A stretch of 64,000 nucleotides of DNA from NCBI GenBank assembly GCA_021083345.1, contig JAJGRE010000006.1:62001-126000 (forward strand), in the 5' to 3' direction. A model generated the notes under the pieces. It ran no database searches, was not told where the DNA came from, and worked only from the letters and a program-made list of their open reading frames with translations. This stretch comes from Calditrichales bacterium MX18-03. GTDB taxonomy: Bacteria > Bacillota > Clostridia > Lutisporales > Lutisporaceae. The stretch's first letter is position 1. Every line of letters starts with the position of its first letter. Shown here one piece after another: positions 1 to 8,408 of this stretch. The translations under genes were made by a program, and so were the position numbers.

Positions 1-972
1 TGCCGAGGGCATATTCTGCTCCAGGCTGTCGGCATCCAATGTGTTTTCCTCTGTCAGAACCGGGAATTCAAATTGCTGTGCCTTATTGATGCTCCAGTTT
101 TTTGTCTCCAGCTGGAACCTAACAGCTGTCATTCCCCCTGGCTTGGTATCGTTAACGCTTACGTTGCAGCTGACAACTTCATTCACAATATAGCCGTCAA
201 TATCGACAAAAGCATCGTATTGAAATTCTTCAATCCGGTAAGATTTCAGGTTATCCTTGATATCCGTAAAAAGTTTGTCATAGCTGACATCTTCCAGATC
301 CTTGACCTTATCCTTGAAACTATCCTCAAAAGCCGCTTTTAGTTTTTCATCCCCGGAAAGCGTATCCGTCCAAGCGCTGAGCAAAGCCTTGATCTGCTCA
401 TCCGACAGCTTCATGGTGTATTGCGTCGCCTTCACTTCACCGTCCGGCGTCGACTGAACGATCTGCTTTCCCTTCATCACGTTTTCCTGCTTCAGAAGAT
501 CCACCCAGGCCTTCCCCAGGGACTCCAGCGTTTCCTTGGAAATCAGCTCCTCTGCTTCCTGGGGCGCTTGCTGCTCCTTTGCCTGATTGATCATATCACT
601 CAGCTTGACATACTTTCCGATGATGGGCATCTTAACAAAGCTTTCTTCCCCGTTTTTATAGAAATCCATATCAAAACCCAGTCCGCCCAGATTCAAGTAG
701 TTTCTGGATAGGGTCTGACGGGCTTCTTCATCAAAGGTTACATTGAAGGAACACGCTACATCCTTGTAGTAGTTCATCTTCTTGACCTGCTCTTCCGTCA
801 TGCCGGTGGTATTGAAGTCCATCTCCACTTTTACTTCTCCGGATGACTGTCCTCTCATGATCCCGTCGGTTTTTTCAACCGCTTTTTTGTAGCTTTCCAG
901 GCTATTGGTGCTGCAGCCTGCCAGTAGTACGGCAAGTAATACGAAAACGGCTGCCAGCCTTATTTTTTTCAT
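1..972 (-). CDS. secreted lipoprotein of unknown function, C-terminus cut by window edge
   Basis: Reading leftwards from ATG 972 the frame stays open to base 1, so at least 324 codons are present and the C-terminus lies outside the window. The N-terminus is a lipoprotein signal: Lys-Lys, a hydrophobic run, and the lipobox LLAGC with the acylated Cys at residue 20. A good ribosome site (GGAGGGG) precedes the ATG. The mature part is acidic and hydrophilic with no motif I can name; it resembles general Firmicutes surface lipoproteins. It lies downstream of, and in the same direction as, the two-component genes, but a terminator separates them. Function is unknown; membrane-anchored extracytoplasmic location is inferred from the lipobox. 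Confidence 0.85.
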   Translation of the reverse strand, partial: MKKIRLAAVFVLLAVLLAGCSTNSLESYKKAVEKTDGIMRGQSSGEVKVEMDFNTTGMTEEQVKKMNYYKDVACSFNVTFDEEARQTLSRNYLNLGGLGFDMDFYKNGEESFVKMPIIGKYVKLSDMINQAKEQQAPQEAEELISKETLESLGKAWVDLLKQENVMKGKQIVQSTPDGEVKATQYTMKLSDEQIKALLSAWTDTLSGDEKLKAAFEDSFKDKVKDLEDVSYDKLFTDIKDNLKSYRIEEFQYDAFVDIDGYIVNEVVSCNVSVNDTKPGGMTAVRFQLETKNWSINKAQQFEFPVLTEENTLDADSLEQNMPSA

Positions 973-1077
973 GTTAACCCCTCCGATTTTTATTTTATGC
1001 TATTATTTTACCGCTTCAATTGCTCTTTATCTTGTATCTGGAAGCACATTTCCTGCGCCTTACCCATGACTTTTTGC

Positions 1078-1111
1078 ACTAAAAATAAAACTTGAGTAAG
1101 TACTCAAGTTT
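1078..1111 (-). terminator. Rho-independent terminator of the two-component operon
   Basis: An 11-bp perfect inverted repeat (88-98 paired with 101-111 of the second kilobase) ends, on the minus strand, in a T-rich tract. It begins 10 bases after the response regulator stop and separates it from the lipoprotein gene. Confidence 0.8.
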
Positions 1112-1120
1112 GTCAGCCGA

Positions 1121-1768
1121 TCATACCCCATTTTTGATCGTAAAAACCGCCAACTGTGTCCGATCCCGCAAATCCAGCTTGATCAGGATCCGCGTCAAAT
1201 GGTTCTTCACTGTCCCTTCACTGAGAAACAGCCTATCGGCAATCTCCTGGTTGTTCATGCCTTCAGCAATCAAGCGGCATATTTCCGCCTCCCGCTCCGT
1301 CAGCAGTGCCGTCCTGGGATCTTCTTGCCTCTTCGGCTTTGCCTTAGCCAGCTCCGAGAACTTATCCAACACTTTGACCGCAACCTCAGCCTGTATCAGG
1401 GCACCGCCATTATACACCGTCCGTATTGCCTTTGAGATCTCCTGAGGCGGGGCGTCCTTCAGCAAATACCCTGATGCGCCGTTTTTCAGCGCCTCATAAA
1501 TATATTCGTCGTCATTGAAGGTGGTCAGAACAATGATCTTGATCTCCGGAAAATCCTTTTTGATCAGCCCCGTCGCTTCGACACCGTTGACTTCCGGCAT
1601 TTTGATGTCCATCAGCACCACATCCGGCCTGTTCCACTTGCACTGCTCATAAGCCTTTTTCCCGTTGCTGGCTGTGCCGGTTATACAAAAATCCATTTCC
1701 TTCCCGAGGATCATCTTGAGTCCTTCCACCAGGATGTCCTGATCGTCAACCAAAAGCACCTTTATCAT
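1121..1768 (-). CDS. NarL/LuxR-family response regulator
   Basis: DNA-binding response regulator of 215 residues, the usual NarL/LiaR length. The receiver domain (about 1-120) has the acidic pair DD at 8-9, phospho-acceptor Asp54 in VLMDIKMPEVNG, Thr82 and Lys104. A LuxR-type helix-turn-helix follows (about 148-210: LTEREAEICRLIAEG, LSEGTVKNHL). The start ATG overlaps the stop of the upstream histidine kinase by four bases (ATGA), so the two are translationally coupled and form a cognate pair. It should be phosphorylated by that kinase and bind promoters as a dimer. The target genes and stimulus cannot be read from the sequence. Confidence 0.95.
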   Translation of the reverse strand: MIKVLLVDDQDILVEGLKMILGKEMDFCITGTASNGKKAYEQCKWNRPDVVLMDIKMPEVNGVEATGLIKKDFPEIKIIVLTTFNDDEYIYEALKNGASGYLLKDAPPQEISKAIRTVYNGGALIQAEVAVKVLDKFSELAKAKPKRQEDPRTALLTEREAEICRLIAEGMNNQEIADRLFLSEGTVKNHLTRILIKLDLRDRTQLAVFTIKNGV

Positions 1769-2931
1769 TTCATTCCCTCCAACCGCAAGTAACCTTTTAT
1801 ATGAAAGCCGCCTTGCGCTTCAAACGATACCTCACCTGACAGCGCCGCCACCCGCTCCTTGATGCCCTTGATGCCATAGCCCTCTGTAAATGACCCGCTT
1901 CCGGTTCCGTTGTCCTGGATCATAAAGCTGATTCGATCCTCAGAATGGTGTACTTCAACCATCACTTTGGTTGCTTTTCCGTGCCGCACCGAATTTGTCA
2001 GCGCTTCCTGCACGATCCGGTACAGCGTTGCATTGATTTCCGGCTTCAGCTTTTCGGCATTCTCCTCCACATGAAGCTCAACCTGTACCCCGGTTTTTTC
2101 CGTGAATGCACTTGTCAGCTCTTTCAGAGATTCCGCAGTCTTGCTTTGCTGTTCCTTGCCCCTCAAGGTCTCTACCACTTCCCTGATCCCTGACAGGCTG
2201 CCCCTGGCTGTTTTTTTGGCTTGCTCCAGAACAATCCTGGCGTCGCCGATATTTTCCCCCATCAAATGGTCTGCCATCTCCATCTGCATGATCAGCCCCG
2301 TCATGTTGTGCCCCAGAGTATCATGGATGTCCCGTGCGATCCGGTTCCTTTCGTCCACCACAGCCAGCCGGTTCACTTCCTCCACATACTGCCTCAGCTG
2401 CTTGTGGGTATCCAGAAGCTCCTTGTAGAGGATGTCCTTCTTTTCCCTTTCCTCCCGGTTATACTGGGCGAAATTGACGATAACCAGGATCAGAACGTTG
2501 GCCAGCAGAAAAAAGGCCATTTGAGACACGTTAGCCAGGTTGAATTTGTAATATATCAAGAGGGTGTACTTGATGAGTGATACCAGCACTGCTGCAGTAC
2601 CAATCATCAGCCCCTTGCTTCTCTTAAGCGTCAGCGCCGTCTCAAGCAATATGATGATGTAAAAGGAATGAAGAAAATAGTTGATCAGCAGCCTGGATTG
2701 GTGTTCCATGGTATAAACCAGGGCAATGTCCAATAGAAAGGAGCAGCTGTACAGAAACTCATTCCTTTTGAGCATTCCTCTGAGTAACCCCACGGCAATG
2801 TATGCAGCAAAAATACCTATGAGGATCATGAGTCTCTGCTGCTGGGCGTTCTCAAAGTAAACCGCGCCGCAGAACAAAACAGATAAAATAACGGTCTTTA
2901 GTGCCTGCATGGCAGGACTCCTTCTGAGCAT
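1765..2931 (-). CDS. NarL-type sensor histidine kinase
   Basis: Membrane sensor kinase of the HisKA_3 group, 388 residues from ATG 2931. That start has GGAGG at proper spacing, while an in-frame ATG at 2967 has none. About five hydrophobic segments fill the first 155 residues, with no sizeable extracytoplasmic loop, so the signal is probably sensed in the membrane, as in DesK- or LiaS-like kinases. A short coiled coil leads to the phospho-acceptor His203 (RIARDIHDTLGH). The C-terminal ATPase domain shows the N box (EALTNSVRHG) and the G box (DNGTGS, GYGIKGIKERV). It ends overlapping the response regulator start. Confidence 0.93.
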   Translation of the reverse strand: MLRRSPAMQALKTVILSVLFCGAVYFENAQQQRLMILIGIFAAYIAVGLLRGMLKRNEFLYSCSFLLDIALVYTMEHQSRLLINYFLHSFYIIILLETALTLKRSKGLMIGTAAVLVSLIKYTLLIYYKFNLANVSQMAFFLLANVLILVIVNFAQYNREEREKKDILYKELLDTHKQLRQYVEEVNRLAVVDERNRIARDIHDTLGHNMTGLIMQMEMADHLMGENIGDARIVLEQAKKTARGSLSGIREVVETLRGKEQQSKTAESLKELTSAFTEKTGVQVELHVEENAEKLKPEINATLYRIVQEALTNSVRHGKATKVMVEVHHSEDRISFMIQDNGTGSGSFTEGYGIKGIKERVAALSGEVSFEAQGGFHIKGYLRLEGMK

Positions 2932-3044
2932 GGCTTTCTCCTCCCTCGCCCGATCAATCGTTATCATACAAGTCCATTATATAACGATTGCCTGTCAATA
3001 GCCAGCAGCAGCTGGTTAAATCTGTATGATGGATAAATGGTATG

Positions 3045-3073
3045 AAAAAAGCACCGGCATAACCGGTACTTTT
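3045..3073 (-). terminator. terminator after the small protein gene at 3075
   Basis: Interrupted inverted repeat (AAAAGTACCGG pairing with CCGGTGCTTTT on the minus strand) followed by a T run, starting directly at the stop codon of the small protein. Confidence 0.75.
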
Positions 3074-3074
3074 G

Positions 3075-3224
3075 CTACTGCTTAATGGGAATATTTTTTG
3101 AGCCGTCTTCCGGATCAAGGATGATCCGCTTCTCCGTTGACTGGTTGTTGCGGTTGTCATTTTTCTGGAAACCATAGTCATTGGTCCGTATCCCTTTATC
3201 CTCCAGCTTCCTGCCATTTTTCAA
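3075..3224 (-). CDS. very small hydrophilic protein with an ILDPEDG motif
   Basis: A 49-codon frame from TTG 3224, or 51 codons from ATG 3230. The TTG start is preferred because AGGTGA lies at correct spacing before it. The product is charged and polar, with no membrane segment, and ends in STEKRIILDPEDG plus a short Lys-rich tail. A terminator follows at once, which supports a real small gene. A second protein at 13259-13393 has the same layout: an AGGTGA site, a TTG start followed by Lys, a polar middle and an EKxxxxDPExG tail. The two look like paralogs of one family. Function is unknown; small acid-soluble spore-type or RNA/DNA-associated roles would be guesses. Confidence 0.6.
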   Translation of the reverse strand: MKNGRKLEDKGIRTNDYGFQKNDNRNNQSTEKRIILDPEDGSKNIPIKQ

Positions 3225-3264
3225 GTTCATCACCTCATGAATATTTTGCACTTACTGTTTCATA

Positions 3265-3777
3265 TTATTCATGATTGCGCTCGCTGAATAGCTTTGCCAT
3301 ATAGTACTCATCTATATACTGCCCATCAACAATCAGGGAATTCGGTTTCTCCCCTTCGATTACAAAGCCCATTTTTTTATAGAGGCTGACCGCACTTTCA
3401 TTATGCTTCATGACCGTCAGCTCGAGCCTGGTAATGCCGCTGCTTTCTGCCCATTTATCCAGTGCGGCGAATAAGCTTTTTCCTATGCCTTTTCCCTGAT
3501 GTCCGCTCAATATACCGGCTACAATGTAGGCACTATGCTTGACCCTATTGGCAAAGCCTCTTTCAGCAGTGAGGAACCCTACAATCTCTTCCCCCACCAC
3601 AGCAGCCAGCAGCAGTGAATTTTCCTCATTAAAGCTTTTTATGCGATCCTGCATTTCACCGAGTGTGGTTTTCCTCTCTCCCGGCTCATACATCATGAAT
3701 TTCGTCTCTGTGTCCAGTTTCCTGAGCATATCCAGAAAACGTCCGGCATCGCTCACTTCCATCTTTCTTATGACCAT
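3265..3777 (-). CDS. GNAT family N-acetyltransferase
   Basis: A 170-residue single-domain acetyltransferase starting at ATG 3777 behind AAAGGGG. The acetyl-CoA binding motif is visible in the GHQGKGIGKSLFAALDKW region (motif A, Q/RxxGxG/A), followed by LTVMKHNESAVSLYKKMGF (motif B), typical of RimI/PhnO-like GNATs acting on small amines or protein N-termini. The substrate cannot be told. It lies 18 bases after the membrane protein gene on the same strand, so the two are probably co-transcribed. Confidence 0.9.
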   Translation of the reverse strand: MVIRKMEVSDAGRFLDMLRKLDTETKFMMYEPGERKTTLGEMQDRIKSFNEENSLLLAAVVGEEIVGFLTAERGFANRVKHSAYIVAGILSGHQGKGIGKSLFAALDKWAESSGITRLELTVMKHNESAVSLYKKMGFVIEGEKPNSLIVDGQYIDEYYMAKLFSERNHE

Positions 3778-3794
3778 ATTCCCACCCCTTTCTG

Positions 3795-4652
3795 CTAAAA
3801 ATACAAGCCTCTGCTCTCTGTCTGCTGGGGGCTGAATAAATAGGCTGTTACGGCTCCTGTAAGGAAATTCTGGAAGAAGATTTCAAATAAGCTGGCAACG
3901 ATGACCACCGTGGGCAGCACATTGATCTGTGAAATCAGGGGGACTAAACCGCCTGCAACAAATAATACGCCGCCTGCAAGCACGGCTTTTTCCTTCCACG
4001 ACCCATCAGCCACTAATATCAAGGGCAGAACAGACAATACCAGCATCAGTCCCCTGAAAGGCTCCACCGACAGCGTCTCCATGGCTGTAGGCACGCTTAG
4101 CCCGCCCATGTTTGCCTTATAAAACACGCCTGTGATCAGCCTATAGTTGATGTTGCCGAATATGTAGTAAAACACCACATAGCTCATCGCACTTGCTGCC
4201 AGACGCCAAGTCCATTGGAAAAAACTACCTTTGCAAATGATGCTGGTCCCGCTCTTCAGCCTCCGGCAGAATAGCCCTGCGATTGCCAATGCGGCCAGCA
4301 GCGATACGATAAATTGCTGCAGCAGTACCGCTGGCAATGTATCCTTGGGAATGATGCCATTCACAAAAAAAGCTGCTTCTATCACAACAGAGGCTGCATT
4401 CAAGAACAAAACGCCGAAAATCACCATAACGCTTTTGCGCATCGTCAGTTTCAGAGATCTGGCCAACGGACCCATCATAGCAGCCAGCAAAGCGCCGGAT
4501 ACAAAGAAAGATATCAACATCTGCTTCATATCGACGGTAGCTTCCGGCATTTTCAGCTGCATCGCCATCAGCGCCATTCCGCCAATCAGCCCTGCAAGGA
4601 TGTATACAATACCTGCAATGAGGCTCTTCCAAATGGTACCCAATACTACCAT
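3795..4652 (-). CDS. polytopic membrane protein of unknown function
   Basis: 285 residues from ATG 4652, chosen because AAAGGAGGGAG precedes it by the right distance; the in-frame ATG at 4673 has no site. About seven or eight hydrophobic segments cover nearly the whole length, with short loops and no recognisable catalytic or transport motif. It is followed closely by the GNAT gene. It could be a small permease or a bacteriocin/antibiotic self-protection membrane protein, but nothing in the sequence decides that. Confidence 0.75.
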   Translation of the reverse strand: MVVLGTIWKSLIAGIVYILAGLIGGMALMAMQLKMPEATVDMKQMLISFFVSGALLAAMMGPLARSLKLTMRKSVMVIFGVLFLNAASVVIEAAFFVNGIIPKDTLPAVLLQQFIVSLLAALAIAGLFCRRLKSGTSIICKGSFFQWTWRLAASAMSYVVFYYIFGNINYRLITGVFYKANMGGLSVPTAMETLSVEPFRGLMLVLSVLPLILVADGSWKEKAVLAGGVLFVAGGLVPLISQINVLPTVVIVASLFEIFFQNFLTGAVTAYLFSPQQTESRGLYF

Positions 4653-4958
4653 GCTACTCCCTCCTTTTGTCATCTGTTTATCTAATATGTCCTGTTTTCA
4701 ACATTATTCCTTCCTTTTCCTAAGTCCTATAATTAATTATGCCTTATTAAACTTTCATTTTCCACCTCACTTGCTAAATAATACTGGGATTTCCTCAACT
4801 TTTTCATTTATGACATAAGGAATCGACAAAAAAATGCAAAAATCTGTTTTGTCTCTACGCTTTTTGTGCTATGATAAGAATTAATATTTCCATATTCTGG
4901 ATTTTTGTATTATACTCACATCCACTTGTCATAACCAACATTTTAAGGAGGCGTATTG

Positions 4959-6119
4959 ATGAAAAAGCCGTTGTCTTTCTTTTTGGCAGCAGTGGTCTGC
5001 CTATTTACCATAGGAAGTGATGTCAATGCCGATAGCTCAGACTACAAAAAGCTGGCTGCGGAGAAATTCAAAGATATAAAGAGCACCGATTGGTATGCCG
5101 AGCGTGTTGGGAAGCTGAACCAGCTGCAGATCCTTGACGGGTATAACGGCAAATTCGAGCCTGCGGCATTAGTCACGCGGGCGCAGTTTGTCAAAATGCT
5201 GGTGCAGGCGATGGGCTACAAGAGGATTGACAGCATCAGCTTTGAGGACATCAAGCCCCTTGAGCATGGCAAAGCGCATTGGGCGGCTGTGTACATTGAG
5301 ACAGCGCTGCGGAATGGCGTCATCTCCCTGGACGAGTTGGGCGGCAAATTCTATCCTGAGGTACCGTTAATACGCAAGGATATGTTTATGATGATGTTCA
5401 AGGCGTTGAAGCTGCAGCTCTCTATAGGAGAAAACCCTTTCTTTGATGTAGAGTCCAACGGCGCATTTACAAAGCTCTATGAGGAATACCTCGTAAGGGG
5501 TGTACTGGACGGAGATAAGAGACTGTTCATGCCGTCAGCGCATACCACACGAGCGGAAGCTGCCGTTGTCATTTCCAGGATGCTGGAATATAAAGAGGAT
5601 TCGGTTGGATTTGTTGCCAGGATGGCCACAGAAGATAGTTACAAAGAGTTGGCTGCAAGAATCAAAGCGGGCAACTATACAGAAGAAGACTTAATCGCTA
5701 AGAGCAAAATTGAGCTTGAAAAGCAAAAGACAGATGAGACATATATCCCGGAGCCTATATTGAAGGTTGAACATGTAAGCGATGCAACTTTACATGTGAG
5801 AATGAGGCTATTAAATTATAGGGACTACAATAGTGACTTTATGATAAAAATGCATTGCACTAATTATCCCGATATAAATACAATTAGGACAAACTCAAAT
5901 ATTGGACTGCAAACTATAGCTCAAAATGAATGGAAAGAAGCACAAAGAGCGGGTAGAGCTGTGCTTTTTGATATTGTTGAATGGAACGGAAAGTTTACAG
6001 GTAAGACATGCGAATATTTTCAGTATAATTTTAAGTCAGGTACCGTATTCAATTTTATCGCAGCATATAAAGTTGACAACACAGAGAAATCGTTTGATTA
6101 CTCGGTTACGATAAAGTAA
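4959..6119 (+). CDS. S-layer homology (SLH) domain surface protein
   Basis: Exported protein of 386 residues. The start is ATG 4959, eight bases after AAGGAGG; a TTG just before it is less likely. A signal peptide (about 1-25) is followed by three SLH domains: FKDIKSTDWYAE to LVTRAQFVKMLVQAMGY, then FEDIKPLEHGKAHWA to about residue 150, then FFDVESNGAF to TTRAEAAVVISRML near 220. SLH triplets bind pyruvylated secondary cell-wall polymer and anchor proteins to the envelope. The remaining 160 residues are a charged linker plus a beta-rich C-terminal domain without known motif. It is the first gene of a surface operon; the next gene starts 14 bases downstream. Confidence 0.92.
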   Translation: MKKPLSFFLAAVVCLFTIGSDVNADSSDYKKLAAEKFKDIKSTDWYAERVGKLNQLQILDGYNGKFEPAALVTRAQFVKMLVQAMGYKRIDSISFEDIKPLEHGKAHWAAVYIETALRNGVISLDELGGKFYPEVPLIRKDMFMMMFKALKLQLSIGENPFFDVESNGAFTKLYEEYLVRGVLDGDKRLFMPSAHTTRAEAAVVISRMLEYKEDSVGFVARMATEDSYKELAARIKAGNYTEEDLIAKSKIELEKQKTDETYIPEPILKVEHVSDATLHVRMRLLNYRDYNSDFMIKMHCTNYPDINTIRTNSNIGLQTIAQNEWKEAQRAGRAVLFDIVEWNGKFTGKTCEYFQYNFKSGTVFNFIAAYKVDNTEKSFDYSVTIK

Positions 6120-6133
6120 CGGAGGTGGAGTAA

Positions 6134-8395
6134 ATGAGCTTAAGAAGAATAATTGCATTAGTGATATCAGTAATGATCATTTTGTCTATTAGCCCAATTC
6201 ATATTCTTATAGATGTTTTCGCCGGTTTATCCCCTTACCTTCCCATCTACGGTAATGGTACTTATTCGACCCCAGCAGATTACAAGCAAATACACCCAAA
6301 AGTATTTGAAGGCAAAGGTGCTGTTGCTCCAAATGCAAAATTCTCAGTTATAAACAATGCTGATAGCAGTATTATTGACACAAGTGCTGATGGTCCCGCT
6401 GTTACAAGAGTCGAAAAAATACCTCAATTCACTACCATTAGAATCAATAATCTCAGCTCTCCAGGCTCTGGAACGGCCATTGATATGTTGGACTTCCAGG
6501 TAACAAGGGACGGTAGCCAAATCAGTACAATACAAGGACTCCCTACAAATTTGAATGGTTATGAATTGAATATGAGCACCCCAGGAATATATCGATTCTA
6601 TATGTGTGTCCGTGATAACACGGATAGAAAGAAAACAGACTATTGGGGAAACTGGTCGTATAACGGCGCACAGCGCGCAAAAGGTTTGAACTATGGCATA
6701 AATGGAGCAAAGGAAACAACCGGTACTCCTGAAACGGCAGGAGGGGATGACTATTGGGGCTGGTGGTACTTCACAGTAGTTGAAATAGAGGTTGTAAAGA
6801 ATCCACCCACCGCAGACTTTAATATCTACTACAAAGGCGAGGATGTAACCGGCAATAGCGGAAGCCCCAGAGCCGTGGACCCTGGAAACAAGAGCCTTAT
6901 CCTCGAAGACAACAGCAACCCGTATTCACCTACTGAGCCCATAGTAAGCCGTAAATGGTCATATTGGGATGTTACAAATGGCTGGAAGGAAATACCCGGA
7001 AGTACAAACAAGACTACCGTTGATATTGCCGATATGGATACCAGTTTACCCGGTTCAGGACAAAACAAGGCTTTTAAAATAGAGTGTTCCACCTCTACAG
7101 GAGGGTCAGATTGTGAAGAGCATACGGCCTATTTCAACAAAGTTTTGGCCAGCGGTTACATCATTTATTACCGGGATCAGGCAACAGGCCGTGACCTCTA
7201 TCCGGAAAAGGTAATGTCGGGCTTAGGCTTTGGCTCTTACATTGAGCATGCTTTGCCGGCATCGGCAGACAGTGAACTGATAACACCCAGTCCTCAAACA
7301 ATTGTATTGGACTCAGCCACACCCTTTAAAAACTTTACATTCTATTACCGGATGGATAACCCGCCGCCACCACCACCACCGTCAAATGATCCACCGTCGG
7401 CGATACTCAATGCACCAGATACGGTTATGGCCGGAACCGTAGTAAGAGCAGACGGAGGCGATAGCTGGTCAAATAATCCAGACGGCTATATAGCAGATTA
7501 CTACTTTACGACAGAAGGCGCTAATCTCATAAGTGACAATGGAAGTTACGTGCGGGTATGGTATCCTACAACAGGCACATACACCATATACCTGGAAGTG
7601 GAGGATGAGAGAGGGGCTACAGATTGGGTAGACCATGAGATTACTGTAGCACCACCGATTCCAACAGCGGTGATGACGATCAGTGGCAATCTGAAGGAAA
7701 ACCGGAAAGTGACCCTGAATAGCATCGAAAGCACTTCACCGTACTATTATCCCCTGGACGTGACCAAAACCACATGGACCATCACCGCTATATCCGGAGG
7801 TGCTGCAACAGACATAAAATACTCCGGTTCCTTAACCGGTACCACAGCCAAGGACGTGCTTTTCAAAAAAGCCGGAACCTATAGGGTCAGGCTCACCGTG
7901 CAGAATACCTATGGCCGTTCCGCATCCGCAGAGCAGACCATCACCATTGTGCCTGACCTGCTACCGGTAGCCAAGCATTACTTGCCTACACCGGAAGGGG
8001 TTCCATACAAAGTGTACCGTGATCCCTCAGACGCAAGTCAAGCGACCTTCCAGCTTTTCAACGAGAGCTATTCCCCTGACGGCGACACCATCAACAAGGC
8101 GGTTGCCTTATACTGTTACGATTCGGACAACGACGTAAGTTTTGCCGACGAGCAATGGTACTACAGCAAGAACGGGACAACCTGGGTCACAACGGGGATG
8201 GATTTTGATACGACTGCGAGGTCATTCAATATTTTTAACATCGCAACATCCAATCCGACTGAATTTACGCTGAAAGCGAATCAGGTAGGTAAGTATTACT
8301 TTGCAATTCGAGTCATGGAAGCCATTCAGGCTTCGGAAACCATACCGGAGTTCATCATGGAAAGTGACTATAGACGGGCAGATACTTTTAACTAG
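6134..8395 (+). CDS. large secreted PKD-domain surface protein
   Basis: 753 residues with an N-terminal signal/anchor (IIALVISVMIILSISP) and an otherwise beta-rich extracellular sequence. PKD-like Ig folds are visible at about 225 (PPTADFNIYYKGEDVTG), 420-510 (PPSAILNAPDTV to GTYTIYLEVEDERGATDW), about 515-615 and 620 to the end. A proline stretch (NPPPPPPPSNDPPS) links the N- and C-terminal parts. Similar PKD proteins in Clostridia are adhesins or surface scaffold parts. It lies between the SLH gene and the giant protein gene, and its ribosome site GGAGGTGG overlaps the intergenic gap. It has no cell-wall sorting signal of its own, so attachment through the SLH partner is a reasonable inference. 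Confidence 0.82.
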   Translation: MSLRRIIALVISVMIILSISPIHILIDVFAGLSPYLPIYGNGTYSTPADYKQIHPKVFEGKGAVAPNAKFSVINNADSSIIDTSADGPAVTRVEKIPQFTTIRINNLSSPGSGTAIDMLDFQVTRDGSQISTIQGLPTNLNGYELNMSTPGIYRFYMCVRDNTDRKKTDYWGNWSYNGAQRAKGLNYGINGAKETTGTPETAGGDDYWGWWYFTVVEIEVVKNPPTADFNIYYKGEDVTGNSGSPRAVDPGNKSLILEDNSNPYSPTEPIVSRKWSYWDVTNGWKEIPGSTNKTTVDIADMDTSLPGSGQNKAFKIECSTSTGGSDCEEHTAYFNKVLASGYIIYYRDQATGRDLYPEKVMSGLGFGSYIEHALPASADSELITPSPQTIVLDSATPFKNFTFYYRMDNPPPPPPPSNDPPSAILNAPDTVMAGTVVRADGGDSWSNNPDGYIADYYFTTEGANLISDNGSYVRVWYPTTGTYTIYLEVEDERGATDWVDHEITVAPPIPTAVMTISGNLKENRKVTLNSIESTSPYYYPLDVTKTTWTITAISGGAATDIKYSGSLTGTTAKDVLFKKAGTYRVRLTVQNTYGRSASAEQTITIVPDLLPVAKHYLPTPEGVPYKVYRDPSDASQATFQLFNESYSPDGDTINKAVALYCYDSDNDVSFADEQWYYSKNGTTWVTTGMDFDTTARSFNIFNIATSNPTEFTLKANQVGKYYFAIRVMEAIQASETIPEFIMESDYRRADTFN

Positions 8396-8408
8396 GAAGC
8401 GGGAGAAT

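Noticed and set aside
2954-3217. 87-codon minus frame between the kinase and GNAT genes
   Set aside because: The shorter frame ending at 3075 has the ribosome site, terminator and a paralog; the longer frame runs through the terminator.
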